DNA of 61,318 nt from Xenococcus sp. PCC 7305 (GCF_000332055.1 NZ_ALVZ01000217.1:1-61318), one strand, 5' to 3'. Shown: positions 1 through 9,420, numbered from the stretch's first letter. Made by a program: numbers and translations. Notes: a model not told the origin generated them from the sequence alone.

Positions 1-2
1 CT

Positions 3-296
3 CAGCAAATGCACATTATTCAATTAGACAATTCAGGAGCTCACACTGCCGGAGACATCACAGTTCCTGGCAATATTCAATTATTGTTTCAACCTCCTTA
101 TGCTCCAGAATTAAATCCTATTGAACGTTTGTGGAAATTTATTAAAGATCAACTTGCTTGGCAATTGTGGACTGATTTAGAGGAATTGACTAGCGCAATT
201 GAATTTCAGATCCGCCAATTAACTCGACCCATTGTCGCCTCTCTTACTGGGCGGGATTCAATTTTACAGGCCTTATGTGTCTCGGGTATTTTCTAA
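3..296 (+). CDS. IS630-family transposase, C-terminal part (cut by window edge)
   Basis: The reading frame is open to the left edge, so the first visible Met is unlikely to be the start. The visible 95 or so residues are the end of a DDE transposase catalytic domain. LDNSGAH carries the second Asp and ELNPIERLW carries the final Glu of the DDE triad, in the arrangement usual for IS630/Tc1-like enzymes ('DDE superfamily endonuclease'). The tail is conventional, so this end of the gene looks intact. Whether the whole element is functional cannot be judged without the upstream part. The next gene, ggpS, is convergent, with a short inverted repeat between them. Confidence 0.85.
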   Translation, partial: QQMHIIQLDNSGAHTAGDITVPGNIQLLFQPPYAPELNPIERLWKFIKDQLAWQLWTDLEELTSAIEFQIRQLTRPIVASLTGRDSILQALCVSGIF

Positions 297-317
297 ATTG
301 ATATTATAGGGCCAGAA

Positions 318-338
318 GGTGGGAAGAATTATCCCACC
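318..338. repeat. 7-bp inverted repeat between transposase and ggpS
   Basis: GGTGGGA and TCCCACC form a perfect 7-bp stem with a 7-base loop, followed on the + strand by a run of A. Read on the minus strand, the T-run precedes the hairpin, so it is not a normal intrinsic terminator for ggpS. It may be part of the IS end or a simple convergent-gene hairpin. Confidence 0.5.
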
Positions 339-346
339 AAAAAAAA

Positions 347-1837
347 CTAATCACTAACTGTTTCATGTTTGAGGTTCTTAAATTGATCCAACAGGCGATC
401 GGCCCAATATTTCACATCGTAGTTGGTGACAGTTTGATACATTTTCGACATCCGTTGCTCTTGCTCTTCTGGTGGCATTGCTAAAGCTTCTTCGATCGCA
501 TGATCCATACGAGCCAGAGAATAAGGGTTAGTTAAGACTGCTTCAGGCAACTCCACCGCCGCACCAACAAACTCAGATAAAACCAAAACCCCATCTTTTC
601 CTCCATGGGCCACCACATATTCTTTGGCGACTAAATTTAACCCATCTCGCAAAGGAGTAGTCCAGCAAACATCTGCCGCTTTGTAATAAGCCAACAAGTG
701 ATGAATCGGGATTGGTTGCGTAAACAGCAGAATGGGCATCCAGTCCAATTTCCCATAACGACCATTAATTTTACCCACCAACTGTTCGATGGTACTTTGA
801 GCAGTCTTGTAAATCCGCATTCCTGCAGCAGCTTGGACACAGGTCATCACAAAATTAACTTTGCCATGTAAATCAGGACGACGTTCTAGTAGACGACCAT
901 AGGCTTCTAGTTTTTCCTGATTACCTTTGACATAGTCAATTCTTCCTGCGGCAATAATCAGTTTGCGACCCTGAAGTTCTTCTTTGATTTGGGCTAGTCG
1001 ATCTTTGGTTTCTGGCTGTTCTAAAACATTAAGAATATGTTGTGGATTAGTTCCAACAGGGAAAGCATCAATATTCACGACTTGTCCTTTGTAGCTCAAC
1101 TGACTAGTCATCTCAGGTTCAGCCAAAGCAATTCCCACAGGAGTCATATGTCCTTCTACCGGTTGTTTTTTGAGAATTTTGACAGGCTTCAGACTGCGAG
1201 CAACATTGACAAAATTCTCTGAATAACGAGGCACATGGAATCCTACAATATCGCAACAGAGCAGACTTTCCACGATCGCATCGCGCCAAGGCAAAATATT
1301 AAAGACATCTACCGAAGGAAAGGGCGTGTGATGGAAAAAAGCAATCCTCGCATCGGGTTTGAGTTCTCTGATATATTGCGGTACCAGCCACAAATTATAG
1401 TCATGAATCCAGATCACAGCATCATCTGCGGCTTCTTCGCAGGCTGCCTCGGCAAATAGACGGTTGATCTCTTTAAAGTTTTCCCAATCAGTAGTTTCGG
1501 AGGTAAAGTGATCGGGAAAAGAATGGAGAATGGGCCAAAAAGCCTCTTTCGAGGTTATATGATAAAAATGTTTAACTTGTTGGTTATTTAGGGGAATGCG
1601 TAGAACATTATAATTTCCTTCTCCTTCAATGCTGACTTTGGGTTCAAAACTTGCTTTTTTCTTAGCAGTTACTTCTTTCCAGGCGACCCAGGTTCCCTGA
1701 TTGACATCGGCAAAGAAGCTTTTGAGGGTAGGAACAATTCCATTAGGGCTTTTTTTCGGAACATAATGTATTTTGCCATCTATTACTACTTCGTCATGGG
1801 GTTCGCGATGGTAGAGAATGACTAGGGAAGATTTCAT
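347..1837 (-). CDS. ggpS: glucosylglycerol-phosphate synthase
   Basis: GT20 glycosyltransferase of the OtsA/GgpS type. It makes glucosylglycerol-3-phosphate from ADP-glucose and glycerol-3-phosphate, the first step to the compatible solute glucosylglycerol. The protein opens with SSLVILYHREPHDE and carries KKSPNGI, VWIHDYNLWLVPQYIREL, FFHHTPFPSVD and PLRDGLNLVAKEYV, closely matching the cyanobacterial GgpS pattern rather than generic trehalose-phosphate synthase. I chose the ATG at 1837 (496 aa, near the family length of about 500). An in-frame extension to 1906 adds 23 residues not expected in the family. It is divergent from gnd across a roughly 290-bp spacer. Salt induction is known for the family, but I see no clear regulatory site here. 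Confidence 0.92.
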   Translation of the reverse strand: MKSSLVILYHREPHDEVVIDGKIHYVPKKSPNGIVPTLKSFFADVNQGTWVAWKEVTAKKKASFEPKVSIEGEGNYNVLRIPLNNQQVKHFYHITSKEAFWPILHSFPDHFTSETTDWENFKEINRLFAEAACEEAADDAVIWIHDYNLWLVPQYIRELKPDARIAFFHHTPFPSVDVFNILPWRDAIVESLLCCDIVGFHVPRYSENFVNVARSLKPVKILKKQPVEGHMTPVGIALAEPEMTSQLSYKGQVVNIDAFPVGTNPQHILNVLEQPETKDRLAQIKEELQGRKLIIAAGRIDYVKGNQEKLEAYGRLLERRPDLHGKVNFVMTCVQAAAGMRIYKTAQSTIEQLVGKINGRYGKLDWMPILLFTQPIPIHHLLAYYKAADVCWTTPLRDGLNLVAKEYVVAHGGKDGVLVLSEFVGAAVELPEAVLTNPYSLARMDHAIEEALAMPPEEQEQRMSKMYQTVTNYDVKYWADRLLDQFKNLKHETVSD

Positions 1838-1973
1838 TTTTATTGTTGTTAGTGTCTGCTTGTGATAAAGAAAAATGTTCTTTATCTGGGTTTCATTATC
1901 ACGCAAAGTTACCCATGAACATAATTTTATATTGAACTATTGGTATCCATGGGGTCTGATTTTTGTGTGATCT

Positions 1974-2094
1974 TCCCCTACAGCGTTAGCTAATAACCTC
2001 TATAACATCTGCTTTATTCAACCCTTATACCTAGAAATTTTAAGATCATCTTTACGGATGATTACCCGAGCTCCGCGTTAGCCTATAGGGGAAA
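1974..2094. repeat. imperfect inverted repeat pair in the ggpS-gnd spacer
   Basis: TTCCCCTA near 1974 faces TAGGGGAA near 2087, and both ends carry a GCGTTAGC-like block just inside (GCGTTAGCT on the left, GCGTTAGCC on the right). The region has no ORF of note. It could be a small decayed repeat element inserted between the two divergent promoters, or part of the promoter architecture. Confidence 0.4.
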
Positions 2095-2131
2095 AATATT
2101 TGAGCAAACTCATCCTTATAATTCATTCCGT

Positions 2132-3553
2132 ATGACAAAGAGAACTTTTGGTGTAATTGGTCTAGCCGTAATGGGAGAAAATCTCGCTCTTAATGTAGAG
2201 AGCCGCGGGTTTCCTGTCGCTGTATACAATCGTACTGCCGCGAAAACCGAATCCTTTATGGCAAAACGAGCCGGAGACAAAGATGTGGTTCCTACCTATT
2301 CGATAGAAGAATTTGTAAAAACCCTAGAGCGTCCCCGCAAAATATTGGTGATGGTAAAAGCGGGGAAACCAGTTGACGCGGTAATCGAACAGCTTAAACC
2401 ACTCCTAGATGAAGGAGATATGATTATCGATGGTGGGAACTCCCTCTATGACGATACAGAAAGACGAACTAATGATCTCGAATCTACAGGACTTGGTTTT
2501 GTGGGTATGGGAGTCAGTGGTGGCGAGGAAGGAGCCTTAAACGGCCCTAGTCTCATGCCAGGAGGCACAGAGGCCGCTTACCGTGAACTAGAGCCGATTC
2601 TACTAAAAATTGCCGCTCAAGTTGATGATGGTGCTTGTGTTACCTATGTGGGGCCTCGCGGTGCTGGGCACTATGTCAAAATGGTTCATAATGGCATTGA
2701 ATATGGAGATATGCAGCTAATTGCTGAAGCCTATGATTTGCTGAAAAATGGTTTGGGCTTAACCAGTGAGCAACTCCATAAAGTATTTGCTGAATGGAAT
2801 ACTACTGATGAACTTAATTCTTTCCTGATTGAGATTACTGCTGATATCTTTACCAATCGCGATCGCGAAACTGATAAGCCTTTGGTCGAGCTAATTCTAG
2901 ATGCCGCAGGACAAAAAGGTACTGGGAGATGGACAGTGGTCAGCTCTTTAGAATTGGGTGTTCCCATTCCTACTATTTATGCTGCGGTCAATGCCCGTGT
3001 GATGTCTGCTTACAAAGATCAACGAGTAGCTGCTGCTAAGGATTTGCAAGGTCCTACTGCCTCATTTGATGGAGATACGCAAGCTTTTGTCGATAAAGTG
3101 CGAGATGCACTATATTGTTCCAAAATGTGCTCCTATGCCCAGGGCATGGCTCTTTTGAGCAAAGCTTCTACTGAGTTTAACTACAATCTAGATTTAGCTG
3201 AAACGGCGCGGATCTGGAAAGGTGGTTGTATTATCCGAGCCGGTTTCCTTGATAAAATCAAAAAGGCTTTTAACGACAATCCTAGTTTGCCGAATCTTTT
3301 GTTGGCTCCAGAATTCAAGCAGACAATTCTCGATCGCCAGGATGCTTGGCGCGAAGTGTTAGCAACCTCTAACAGTTTGGGTATTCCTGTCCCTGCTTTT
3401 AGTGCTTCACTAGACTATTTTGATAGCTACCGACGCGATCGCCTACCCCAGAATCTCACTCAAGCTCAAAGAGATTATTTTGGGGCCCATACCTATGAAA
3501 GACTTGATAAGCCCAGAGGTGAATTTTTCCACACAGAATGGGCTAATGGTTAA
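2132..3553 (+). CDS. gnd: 6-phosphogluconate dehydrogenase, decarboxylating
   Basis: Oxidises 6-phosphogluconate to ribulose-5-phosphate and CO2 with NADP+, in the oxidative pentose-phosphate pathway in the cytosol. The N-terminal Rossmann fold has the family signature GVIGLAVMGENLALN. Further marks are NRT after the second strand, the substrate loop GMGVSGGEEGALNGPSLMPGG, and the catalytic stretch GHYVKMVHNGIEYGDMQ. The C-terminal all-helical domain is complete. Length (473 aa) is normal. It is transcribed away from ggpS and convergent with the hemW-like gene. The spacer between those two holds two HIP1 palindromes that could pair as a weak bidirectional hairpin. Confidence 0.96.
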   Translation: MTKRTFGVIGLAVMGENLALNVESRGFPVAVYNRTAAKTESFMAKRAGDKDVVPTYSIEEFVKTLERPRKILVMVKAGKPVDAVIEQLKPLLDEGDMIIDGGNSLYDDTERRTNDLESTGLGFVGMGVSGGEEGALNGPSLMPGGTEAAYRELEPILLKIAAQVDDGACVTYVGPRGAGHYVKMVHNGIEYGDMQLIAEAYDLLKNGLGLTSEQLHKVFAEWNTTDELNSFLIEITADIFTNRDRETDKPLVELILDAAGQKGTGRWTVVSSLELGVPIPTIYAAVNARVMSAYKDQRVAAAKDLQGPTASFDGDTQAFVDKVRDALYCSKMCSYAQGMALLSKASTEFNYNLDLAETARIWKGGCIIRAGFLDKIKKAFNDNPSLPNLLLAPEFKQTILDRQDAWREVLATSNSLGIPVPAFSASLDYFDSYRRDRLPQNLTQAQRDYFGAHTYERLDKPRGEFFHTEWANG

Positions 3554-3627
3554 TCATTAATTACTAATAGTTGAGGGCGATCGCCTACATAATTGCGATC
3601 GCTTATCTTCTGGATCACGTAAATTCA

Positions 3628-4815
3628 TCAAGAATCATCATCAAAAGTTTCAAAGAGACTTGTGATAATAGTATTGGATAGCAAGAAACCTTGAGGATCT
3701 ACTAGTCTCAATCTTTGCTCATGGTTAACTGTCGAAATTTCTACCAAATTTTGTTCTAGATAACTTTGCAAACTAGACAGAATTCTGGCAATAGTCCCTT
3801 CCCCAAATTCCTTCCCAATTCGCGATAAATTCACTCCTTCTGCTAAACGCAACCCTAACATCAAAGTTTCCAGTAGGAGATCGCATTTTGTGGTAGCGGC
3901 AACGTCAATTACCGAACCAGCTTCTACCCAGGAATAATAATCTTTTCTTGTGCGCGGACGAGTATATCTCTGAAAATCTACATAACTAGCTGCACTCATG
4001 CCAAAACCATAATAGGATTGGTTTTGCCAATAAACTCTATTGTGACGACATTGATATCCTGGCTGGGCATAATTTGATATTTCATAATGTTGGTAACCAT
4101 TATCTGTGAGCATCTGTTGCGTCAATCCATACATCGCCGCACTATTTTCTTCTGTGGGCAGAGGTTGTTCTCCTGGGCGAAATTGTTTGCCAAAAGCCGT
4201 GACAGGTTCCAAGACAAGATCGTAACAAGATAGATGCTTGGGCGCGATCGCGATCGCAGTTTCCAAGGAACTTTCTACTTGTTGTAAGGTTTGATGAGGT
4301 AAACCAGTTATCAAGTCAAGACTCCAGTTATCGACATTTAATTCTTTTATCGCCTCAATTGCCGCGAAAATATCCTGTCTATTGTGAGATCTGCCACAAA
4401 TTTTTAATAACTGCTCATCGAAAGTTTGCACCCCCAAGCTAAAACGATTGACTCCTAAATTAAGATATTCCTGTAACTGTTGTCGATTAAAAGTACCAGG
4501 ATCTATTTCCATGGAAATCTCAGCATTTGGGGCAATCCCCAAATATCGATCAATTGTCGTTAAAATTTCCCCTAACTTTGCCACAGGAAGCACTGATGGC
4601 GTTCCTCCACCAAAAAATATGGTTTGCAAAGAACTATTAGTCGGAGAAGTTGCTCTGATTTCTTGCTGAAGATAATTAACGTAATCTCCTACCATTGTGG
4701 AATTATCAGATAAAGGGCGATCTCCTGTTACCGTAATCGCAAAGTCGCAATAGTAGCAACGACGACGACAAAAAGGAATATGAATATAGGCTGCTAAGGG
4801 AGATTTTTGGCTCAT
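3628..4815 (-). CDS. hemW: HemW-type radical SAM protein (coproporphyrinogen oxidase-like)
   Basis: Radical SAM enzyme of the HemN/HemW family. The cluster motif is C16-x3-C20-x2-C23 (PFCRRRCYYCDF), followed by Phe25 where true HemN has a fourth Cys. This favours the HemW haem-chaperone type over the oxygen-independent oxidase. FFGGGTPS and EIDPGTF follow as expected, and the C-terminal HemN domain is present. I chose the ATG at 4815 (395 aa). A longer frame to 4890 would overlap the upstream gene by 25 codons and adds nothing conserved. The start shares one base with the stop of the upstream glycosyltransferase (TGATG), so translation is probably coupled. Confidence 0.88.
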   Translation of the reverse strand: MSQKSPLAAYIHIPFCRRRCYYCDFAITVTGDRPLSDNSTMVGDYVNYLQQEIRATSPTNSSLQTIFFGGGTPSVLPVAKLGEILTTIDRYLGIAPNAEISMEIDPGTFNRQQLQEYLNLGVNRFSLGVQTFDEQLLKICGRSHNRQDIFAAIEAIKELNVDNWSLDLITGLPHQTLQQVESSLETAIAIAPKHLSCYDLVLEPVTAFGKQFRPGEQPLPTEENSAAMYGLTQQMLTDNGYQHYEISNYAQPGYQCRHNRVYWQNQSYYGFGMSAASYVDFQRYTRPRTRKDYYSWVEAGSVIDVAATTKCDLLLETLMLGLRLAEGVNLSRIGKEFGEGTIARILSSLQSYLEQNLVEISTVNHEQRLRLVDPQGFLLSNTIITSLFETFDDDS

Positions 4816-5711
4816 CAAATATTCCTTAACTTTTGAGTAATGCTTAAAGGTAAGAACAAAGCAATAATTTTTAGATTGGGATATTGCCAAAAACTTTTAA
4901 TTATCCAGGGGATGGCGGCGAGCAAACTCCGAGAACGCAGTGATTTACTAATATAAAAATTCTTAGCTGCATATATTTTACGGGAATTAATAAAACCTTG
5001 TGCCGCAATTTCAGTATGATATTTTTGGGAAATTATCTTGACAGCAGCTATTTGACGAGGGACTTGTCCACTAATTTGATGATCAGGTTTTTCAGCAATG
5101 GTATATCTCAAATTAAAGGAATTATCATGTTCGATCATGGTTTTTTGACAGCATCTGATCCATAGGTCATAATCTTGCAATGCTGGCATGTCCTCATCAA
5201 AACCTCCCACTTGTTGAAACAGGCTTTTCCTCATAGCTACAGAAGAGGTTGAGCCGATGAGATTATCATATAAAATTTCTGGGTAGAGATTACCTTTTGC
5301 TTTTGTTCTTACTCGATACAGTATATTTTCTCTATCTGTTTCTTTGACAATTAATTTGCCAGAATATACTAAGCCAATCTGAGGATTGCTAGCAAATATT
5401 TTTAATTGATCATTGATTTTTTGGGGCTCCCAAGTATCATCATCATCGAGAAACATCACAATATCTCCAGTCGCGATCGCAACCCCTTGGTTCCTTGCTT
5501 TACAAGCACCTTGAGAAGTGACAAATCTTTTGATAATTGTCGTGATTTCGTGATCTTTGTGATATTTCAAACTTGCTGCAACAATATTGTCTGAAGCGTC
5601 ATCTATAATGATAATTTCCTCGGGAAGACGAGTTTGACTGCAAACGCTGTTATAAGCTCTTTGTAATTGCAATAAGCGATTATGAGTCGGGATAATAACT
5701 GATGTTTTCAC
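4815..5711 (-). CDS. glycosyltransferase family 2
   Basis: GT-A fold glycosyltransferase, probably cytoplasmic and acting on a cell-surface polysaccharide. It starts with SVIIPTHNRLLQLQRAYNSV. The nucleotide-sugar motifs are IIIIDDASDN and the DxD-like MFLDDDD, and a later DYDLWIRC matches the acceptor-side region of GT2 enzymes. The start is GTG at 5711. It lies directly upstream of, and is coupled to, the hemW-like gene, which is a functionally odd pairing. Donor and acceptor cannot be deduced. Confidence 0.88.
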   Translation of the reverse strand: MKTSVIIPTHNRLLQLQRAYNSVCSQTRLPEEIIIIDDASDNIVAASLKYHKDHEITTIIKRFVTSQGACKARNQGVAIATGDIVMFLDDDDTWEPQKINDQLKIFASNPQIGLVYSGKLIVKETDRENILYRVRTKAKGNLYPEILYDNLIGSTSSVAMRKSLFQQVGGFDEDMPALQDYDLWIRCCQKTMIEHDNSFNLRYTIAEKPDHQISGQVPRQIAAVKIISQKYHTEIAAQGFINSRKIYAAKNFYISKSLRSRSLLAAIPWIIKSFWQYPNLKIIALFLPLSITQKLRNI

Positions 5712-5719
5712 TTACACGT

Positions 5720-5832
5720 TTAGGTGTTAGGGGTTAGGTTTTAGGTTTTAGGTGTTAGGTGTTAGGGGAAAGTAAGATAGCGTTTCTCAGATTAATAAGA
5801 TACATTTCCCTGTTCCCTGTTCCCTGTTCCCT
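5720..5832. repeat. short tandemly repeated sequences (STRR)
   Basis: Two heptanucleotide arrays in one spacer: units of TTTTAGG/TGTTAGG between about 5720 and 5768, and CCCTGTT between about 5806 and 5832. Such arrays are a known feature of cyanobacterial spacers. Similar arrays occur in this window near 9078, 21565, 22890, 38176, 38345, 39300, 44186, 49665 and 54900. Confidence 0.8.
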
Positions 5833-5873
5833 AAAGCAGAGTCTTATGTATCTCACTAATTAAAGAAGAGCAA

Positions 5874-6653
5874 TTATTTATACCTTACTAAATTAACCCG
5901 ATAGCGCTGCTTTTTCGTCACAGAAACTTCTCCGATTTCTAATCTCCCTTTACCTCTGACCGAAATTAAATCTCCAGCTTTTACGTTATAGCTCGCCTGG
6001 GTAATATCCTTCCAATTAATGCGGACATCTCCAGCAGTAATGACATTAGCCATTTTGCTCCGAGACATGCCAAAACCAGCAGAGGCGATCGCATCTAATC
6101 GGAGAGAAGCTTCGACAGTTGTCATTTCCTTCTTTTTGGGAGGGCGTATTTTTAGCTCACTAAAATCAATTTGCCGAGTTTTAACCGCCACAGATCGCAC
6201 TTGAGTTAGAGAAGTTGTCAGAAACTCCACCATTTCAGGAACTACAATCACTTGGGCACCTCTTTCGCCCAAAACGATAATATCTCCCACTTTTTCCCGA
6301 ACAATCCCCGTTCCCAAAATTGAGCCCAAAAAATCTCGATGAGTTGCTGTATCAAACAAGAAATTTCCTGCAATATCTAAAGCTGCTAACTCAATATGTG
6401 AATTATCTAAGGGCATTTCCAAACGAGCTAGCCCCAATCTCTGCCTTTCGGCTTGAGGATAACCACCCCAAGCAAGTAATTCAATATCTGTTAATTTCCC
6501 AAAAATTCTCTGAACTTCAAACAGCACAGGAGGAGACAAAAAATCGGTTAAAACTATTTCCCAAGTCCTAACTGCCTGCTCTGCCTTATCAATAACGCGA
6601 GCAACCTCCTCGCGATTCTCAACTCCTTTTAATAAATCTTCTCTTGGCAACAT
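5874..6653 (-). CDS. photosystem II S4 domain protein
   Basis: 259-aa RNA-binding-type protein of the cyanobacterial 'photosystem II S4 domain' family, related to YlmH. The N-terminal two thirds form the YlmH-like domain (around GGYPQAERQRLGL and HRDFLGSILGTGI). The C-terminal S4 domain runs from about residue 182 (SLRLDAIASAGFGMSRSKM, then AGDVRINW and GDLISVRGKGRL). Cyanobacterial and plastid homologues are linked to photosystem II assembly or maintenance. The molecular role is not settled. ATG start. It appears monocistronic, with STRR arrays downstream. Confidence 0.88.
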   Translation of the reverse strand: MLPREDLLKGVENREEVARVIDKAEQAVRTWEIVLTDFLSPPVLFEVQRIFGKLTDIELLAWGGYPQAERQRLGLARLEMPLDNSHIELAALDIAGNFLFDTATHRDFLGSILGTGIVREKVGDIIVLGERGAQVIVVPEMVEFLTTSLTQVRSVAVKTRQIDFSELKIRPPKKKEMTTVEASLRLDAIASAGFGMSRSKMANVITAGDVRINWKDITQASYNVKAGDLISVRGKGRLEIGEVSVTKKQRYRVNLVRYK

Positions 6654-6782
6654 AAATAATTGAAAATTAAAAATTAAAAATTACTTGCACTAAAGCACTA
6701 GCTTCGTGTCGTCCTCGAATGGGGGAAAATTGTTTTCTACTCAAGTTTTCTCATCCCTCATCCCTTATCCCTCATCCTTTAA

Positions 6783-7286
6783 CTATTGTTCATATCCTTG
6801 GAGCATTTCAGGTTTAAATTTACGCAAAATATCTACTGACTTAGAAAGAAAAATTTCTGAACCTTTTACTACCACTAAATACTTTCCAGCATCCAAACGA
6901 TTACGATAGGGTAAAGCATCACCACTGCCAATACTCAAACCGACACCACCACCAACAAAAAAACTACCCATTGCACCGCCGATCGCCCCGGCAATACCCC
7001 CGACAATATGATTTCCGGGAGTACCAGCCCAACTAAAAGTATCCAATCCAGTTATGACATCGAAACCATAACCAGCAGCAAAACCAAAGGGCACTAACCA
7101 ATAGGCCATTGCGATCGCTCGTTTTTTAGCTTGCTTGCCAGGATCTATTAAGCCAAACTCATCGGCAGTTTTGTAACCTCGACCGACAATACCCATCTGG
7201 GACTGGGGAATTTGAGCTTTTTCCAAAGCAGTATAAGCTTCCTCTGCGACGATGCGATCGGGTAATACAGCAATTAAATAATTCAT
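6783..7286 (-). CDS. conserved glycine-rich protein of unknown function
   Basis: 167 aa. It opens with YLIAVLPDRIVAEEAYTALEKAQI, an alpha/beta start like that of general-stress or DUF3341-like proteins. A central hydrophobic glycine-zipper region (about 60-120) includes GGIAGAIGGAMGSFFVGGGVGLSIG and could insert in or associate with a membrane. The C-terminal part (AGKYLVVVKGSE) resembles a second half of the same fold. It lies between the S4-protein gene and cobA-hemD on the same strand. No catalytic motif is visible. Confidence 0.75.
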   Translation of the reverse strand: MNYLIAVLPDRIVAEEAYTALEKAQIPQSQMGIVGRGYKTADEFGLIDPGKQAKKRAIAMAYWLVPFGFAAGYGFDVITGLDTFSWAGTPGNHIVGGIAGAIGGAMGSFFVGGGVGLSIGSGDALPYRNRLDAGKYLVVVKGSEIFLSKSVDILRKFKPEMLQGYEQ

Positions 7287-7349
7287 TTTAATTTATAAAA
7301 ATAGGCTATTCTTGAACGGGTCACTATTTCCCCATAGATTATTTTACGA

Positions 7350-8867
7350 TTACGCAGTACAAGAATCGCTAATTGCTTTGGTTAATCCTTCTAAAGTGTA
7401 AATTTCCGCTTCAATATCCACTCTACCCAGTAATTCATGACAGGTTTTTGACGTTTGCGGTCCGATAGAGGCGATCGCGACACCTTGCAAAACATCATTA
7501 AGACTAGTTTCTCCCTTCAATTCTTGCTCCACAAGTTGACAGAAATTACTGACTGTTTTCGAACTAGCAAAAGTCACAATATCTATTTTTTGATGTTGCA
7601 AAGCATTCCAGACATGAATATCAATTTTCTCAGGACATTTAGACTCATAAGCTGCAACCTCGATCACCGATGCACCCTTAGAAGTTAATTCTTTAACCAA
7701 TACTGCCCTACCACCATTTTCCACTCTAGGAAAGAGAATTTTTTTCCCTGGCAAAGATTCGGGAAAAGTTTCGACCAAAGAATCGGCGACAAAATTCGGC
7801 GGAATAAAATCTGGTTGAATATTATATTGCTCCAAAGTTGCTGCGGTTTTCTTGCCCACCACCGCAATTTTTACTCCAGCTAAAGCGCGGACATCTTTCA
7901 ATCGTGACCAAAAATATTTAACCCCATTAGCAGAAGTGAGGATTAACCAATCAAAATTCGGAAGATTTGCGATCGCATTATCCAGGTCCTGCCAACTAGA
8001 AGGAGCTGTAATCACCAAAGCTGGCATTTCTCTGACTGTGGCACCCTGGCTTTCGAGCAAAGTCGTAAACTTACTCGACTGTTCGGCAGCGCGAGTGACC
8101 AAAATAGTCTTGTTCGCCAATGGCAAATGGTTGGAGCTTAAAGAAGTTTGATTAATGCGATCGCCTAATGTCACGACTTTACCTATTACAATAACTGCTG
8201 GAGATAGTGAAATACCTCTAGTTTTACTTACTATATCGGTTAACGTACCCCAAAAAATCTCTTGTCCTATTTGAGAGCAATTACGAATGATAGCAACTGG
8301 TTCATGGGCATCTTTACCTTGGTCGATTAATTCTGTCACAATCTCAGGCAAAGAACGAGTCCCCATGAGAATCACTAAAGTGTCTATTTTGGCTAATGCC
8401 TGCCAATTGAGCTGTTTAATTTCATGTCCACTACAAACCGCGAAACAGCTACTCAACTCGCGATCGGTCAAAGGAATTCCTGCTAATAAAGGAGCAGCTA
8501 AAACAGAAGAAATGCCAGGAATTAATTCAAAATTACAATTTTCCCTTTGCAGGGCCGCTATTTCCCCTCTGGAACGGCCAAAAACCAAAGGATCACCACT
8601 TTTGAGTCGTACTACCTGCTTCCCTTGGCAACAATAGGCGACTAATAGTTGATTAATTTTATCTTGAGGCGTACTAACTTTTCCGCCACGCTTACCAACA
8701 TAGAGTTTTAGGCATTCATCGGGTACTAAATCTGCTAATTGCGGATCAACTAAGGCATCGTAAACCAATACTTCGGCACGAGATAATAATTCTTCTGCTC
8801 TTAGGGTTAGATATGCGCGCTCCCCAACTCCTGCGCCCACAAAATAAACTTTGCCTTTAATCTGCAT
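7350..8867 (-). CDS. cobA-hemD: uroporphyrinogen-III C-methyltransferase / uroporphyrinogen-III synthase fusion
   Basis: Bifunctional tetrapyrrole enzyme of 505 aa. Residues 1 to about 245 are a SAM-dependent SUMT domain (VYFVGAGVGE, YDALVD, VVRLKSGDPLVFGR, EIIPGISS-like ELIPGISS), which converts uroporphyrinogen III to precorrin-2. Residues from about 255 to the end are a HemD uroporphyrinogen-III synthase domain (ILVTRAAEQSSKFT, DWLILTSANGVKYF, FASSKTVSNF, IGPQTSKT). The two activities are consecutive at the branch to sirohaem and cobalamin. Such fusions are known in bacteria including cyanobacteria. ATG start. The GTG/ATG-rich upstream spacer is unusually long. Confidence 0.93.
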   Translation of the reverse strand: MQIKGKVYFVGAGVGERAYLTLRAEELLSRAEVLVYDALVDPQLADLVPDECLKLYVGKRGGKVSTPQDKINQLLVAYCCQGKQVVRLKSGDPLVFGRSRGEIAALQRENCNFELIPGISSVLAAPLLAGIPLTDRELSSCFAVCSGHEIKQLNWQALAKIDTLVILMGTRSLPEIVTELIDQGKDAHEPVAIIRNCSQIGQEIFWGTLTDIVSKTRGISLSPAVIVIGKVVTLGDRINQTSLSSNHLPLANKTILVTRAAEQSSKFTTLLESQGATVREMPALVITAPSSWQDLDNAIANLPNFDWLILTSANGVKYFWSRLKDVRALAGVKIAVVGKKTAATLEQYNIQPDFIPPNFVADSLVETFPESLPGKKILFPRVENGGRAVLVKELTSKGASVIEVAAYESKCPEKIDIHVWNALQHQKIDIVTFASSKTVSNFCQLVEQELKGETSLNDVLQGVAIASIGPQTSKTCHELLGRVDIEAEIYTLEGLTKAISDSCTA

Positions 8868-9420
8868 ATTTTTTATCTTGCTAAATTTTTAATCACCATC
8901 ACTACTTAAGTAATCATATCTAGTCTTAATTTCTGAAAAAAATATACAACCTCAAAATGCTCGATATCATGTCTTCGCTGTTGCTTTGGAGTTAAAGTCA
9001 TGCTTAATAACTAATTACAAAAAAAACATTGAGAGCGTTCCAGTTCACTACAAAATCTGCGATCGCAATTGAGGAAAGGTTTTAGGTGTTGGGTGTTAGG
9101 TATTAGGTGAATTCTGAAATTGGTGCAACTAATTTAGATAGAGATTGTTATGATGAACGTGGAAGCACTGAGATTGCCGAAAGAAAAGTTTCAAAGATCT
9201 GTGTAATCCCTGATGCCTTATTTATTAGATTTGATTAGAAGATAGATAAGAATAGATTATGCCATCTAAATTGAGATAAAAGATCAATTGAATTCCATTA
9301 ATCTTATTTTCTTTCTAGTTCAGCTGAATAGATTCTTAGGGTAAAGTAAGACCTTCTTTCTTAGCAAGGTGTTTGGGTGGTGTGAGAGTTATAAATAATA
9401 ACTCAATGGAGGTCGTCTGC
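8868..9420. other. long spacer between cobA-hemD and the glycosyltransferase pair
   Basis: This stretch lies between divergent genes. It contains a short TGTTAGG-type STRR at about 9078-9108, an 18-codon ATG frame at 9150-9206 that I do not consider a gene, and the AT-rich leader of the 27-codon ORF that begins at 9421. A GACCT at about 9351 could pair with AGGTC in the ribosome binding site at 9410-9414. Confidence 0.5.

Noticed and set aside
318-338. Hairpin considered as the ggpS terminator
   Set aside because: On the ggpS strand the T-run lies before the hairpin, not after it.
347-1906. Longer ggpS reading frame starting at 1906
   Set aside because: The extra 23 residues are not expected in GgpS, and the ATG at 1837 gives the family N-terminus and length.
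5720-5832. Heptanucleotide arrays considered as CRISPR-like repeats
   Set aside because: Units are 7 bp, contiguous and without spacers. They are ordinary cyanobacterial tandem repeats.
9150-9206. 18-codon ATG frame in the long spacer upstream of the 27-aa ORF
   Set aside because: No ribosome binding site, no hydrophobic or conserved pattern, and too short to separate from chance.
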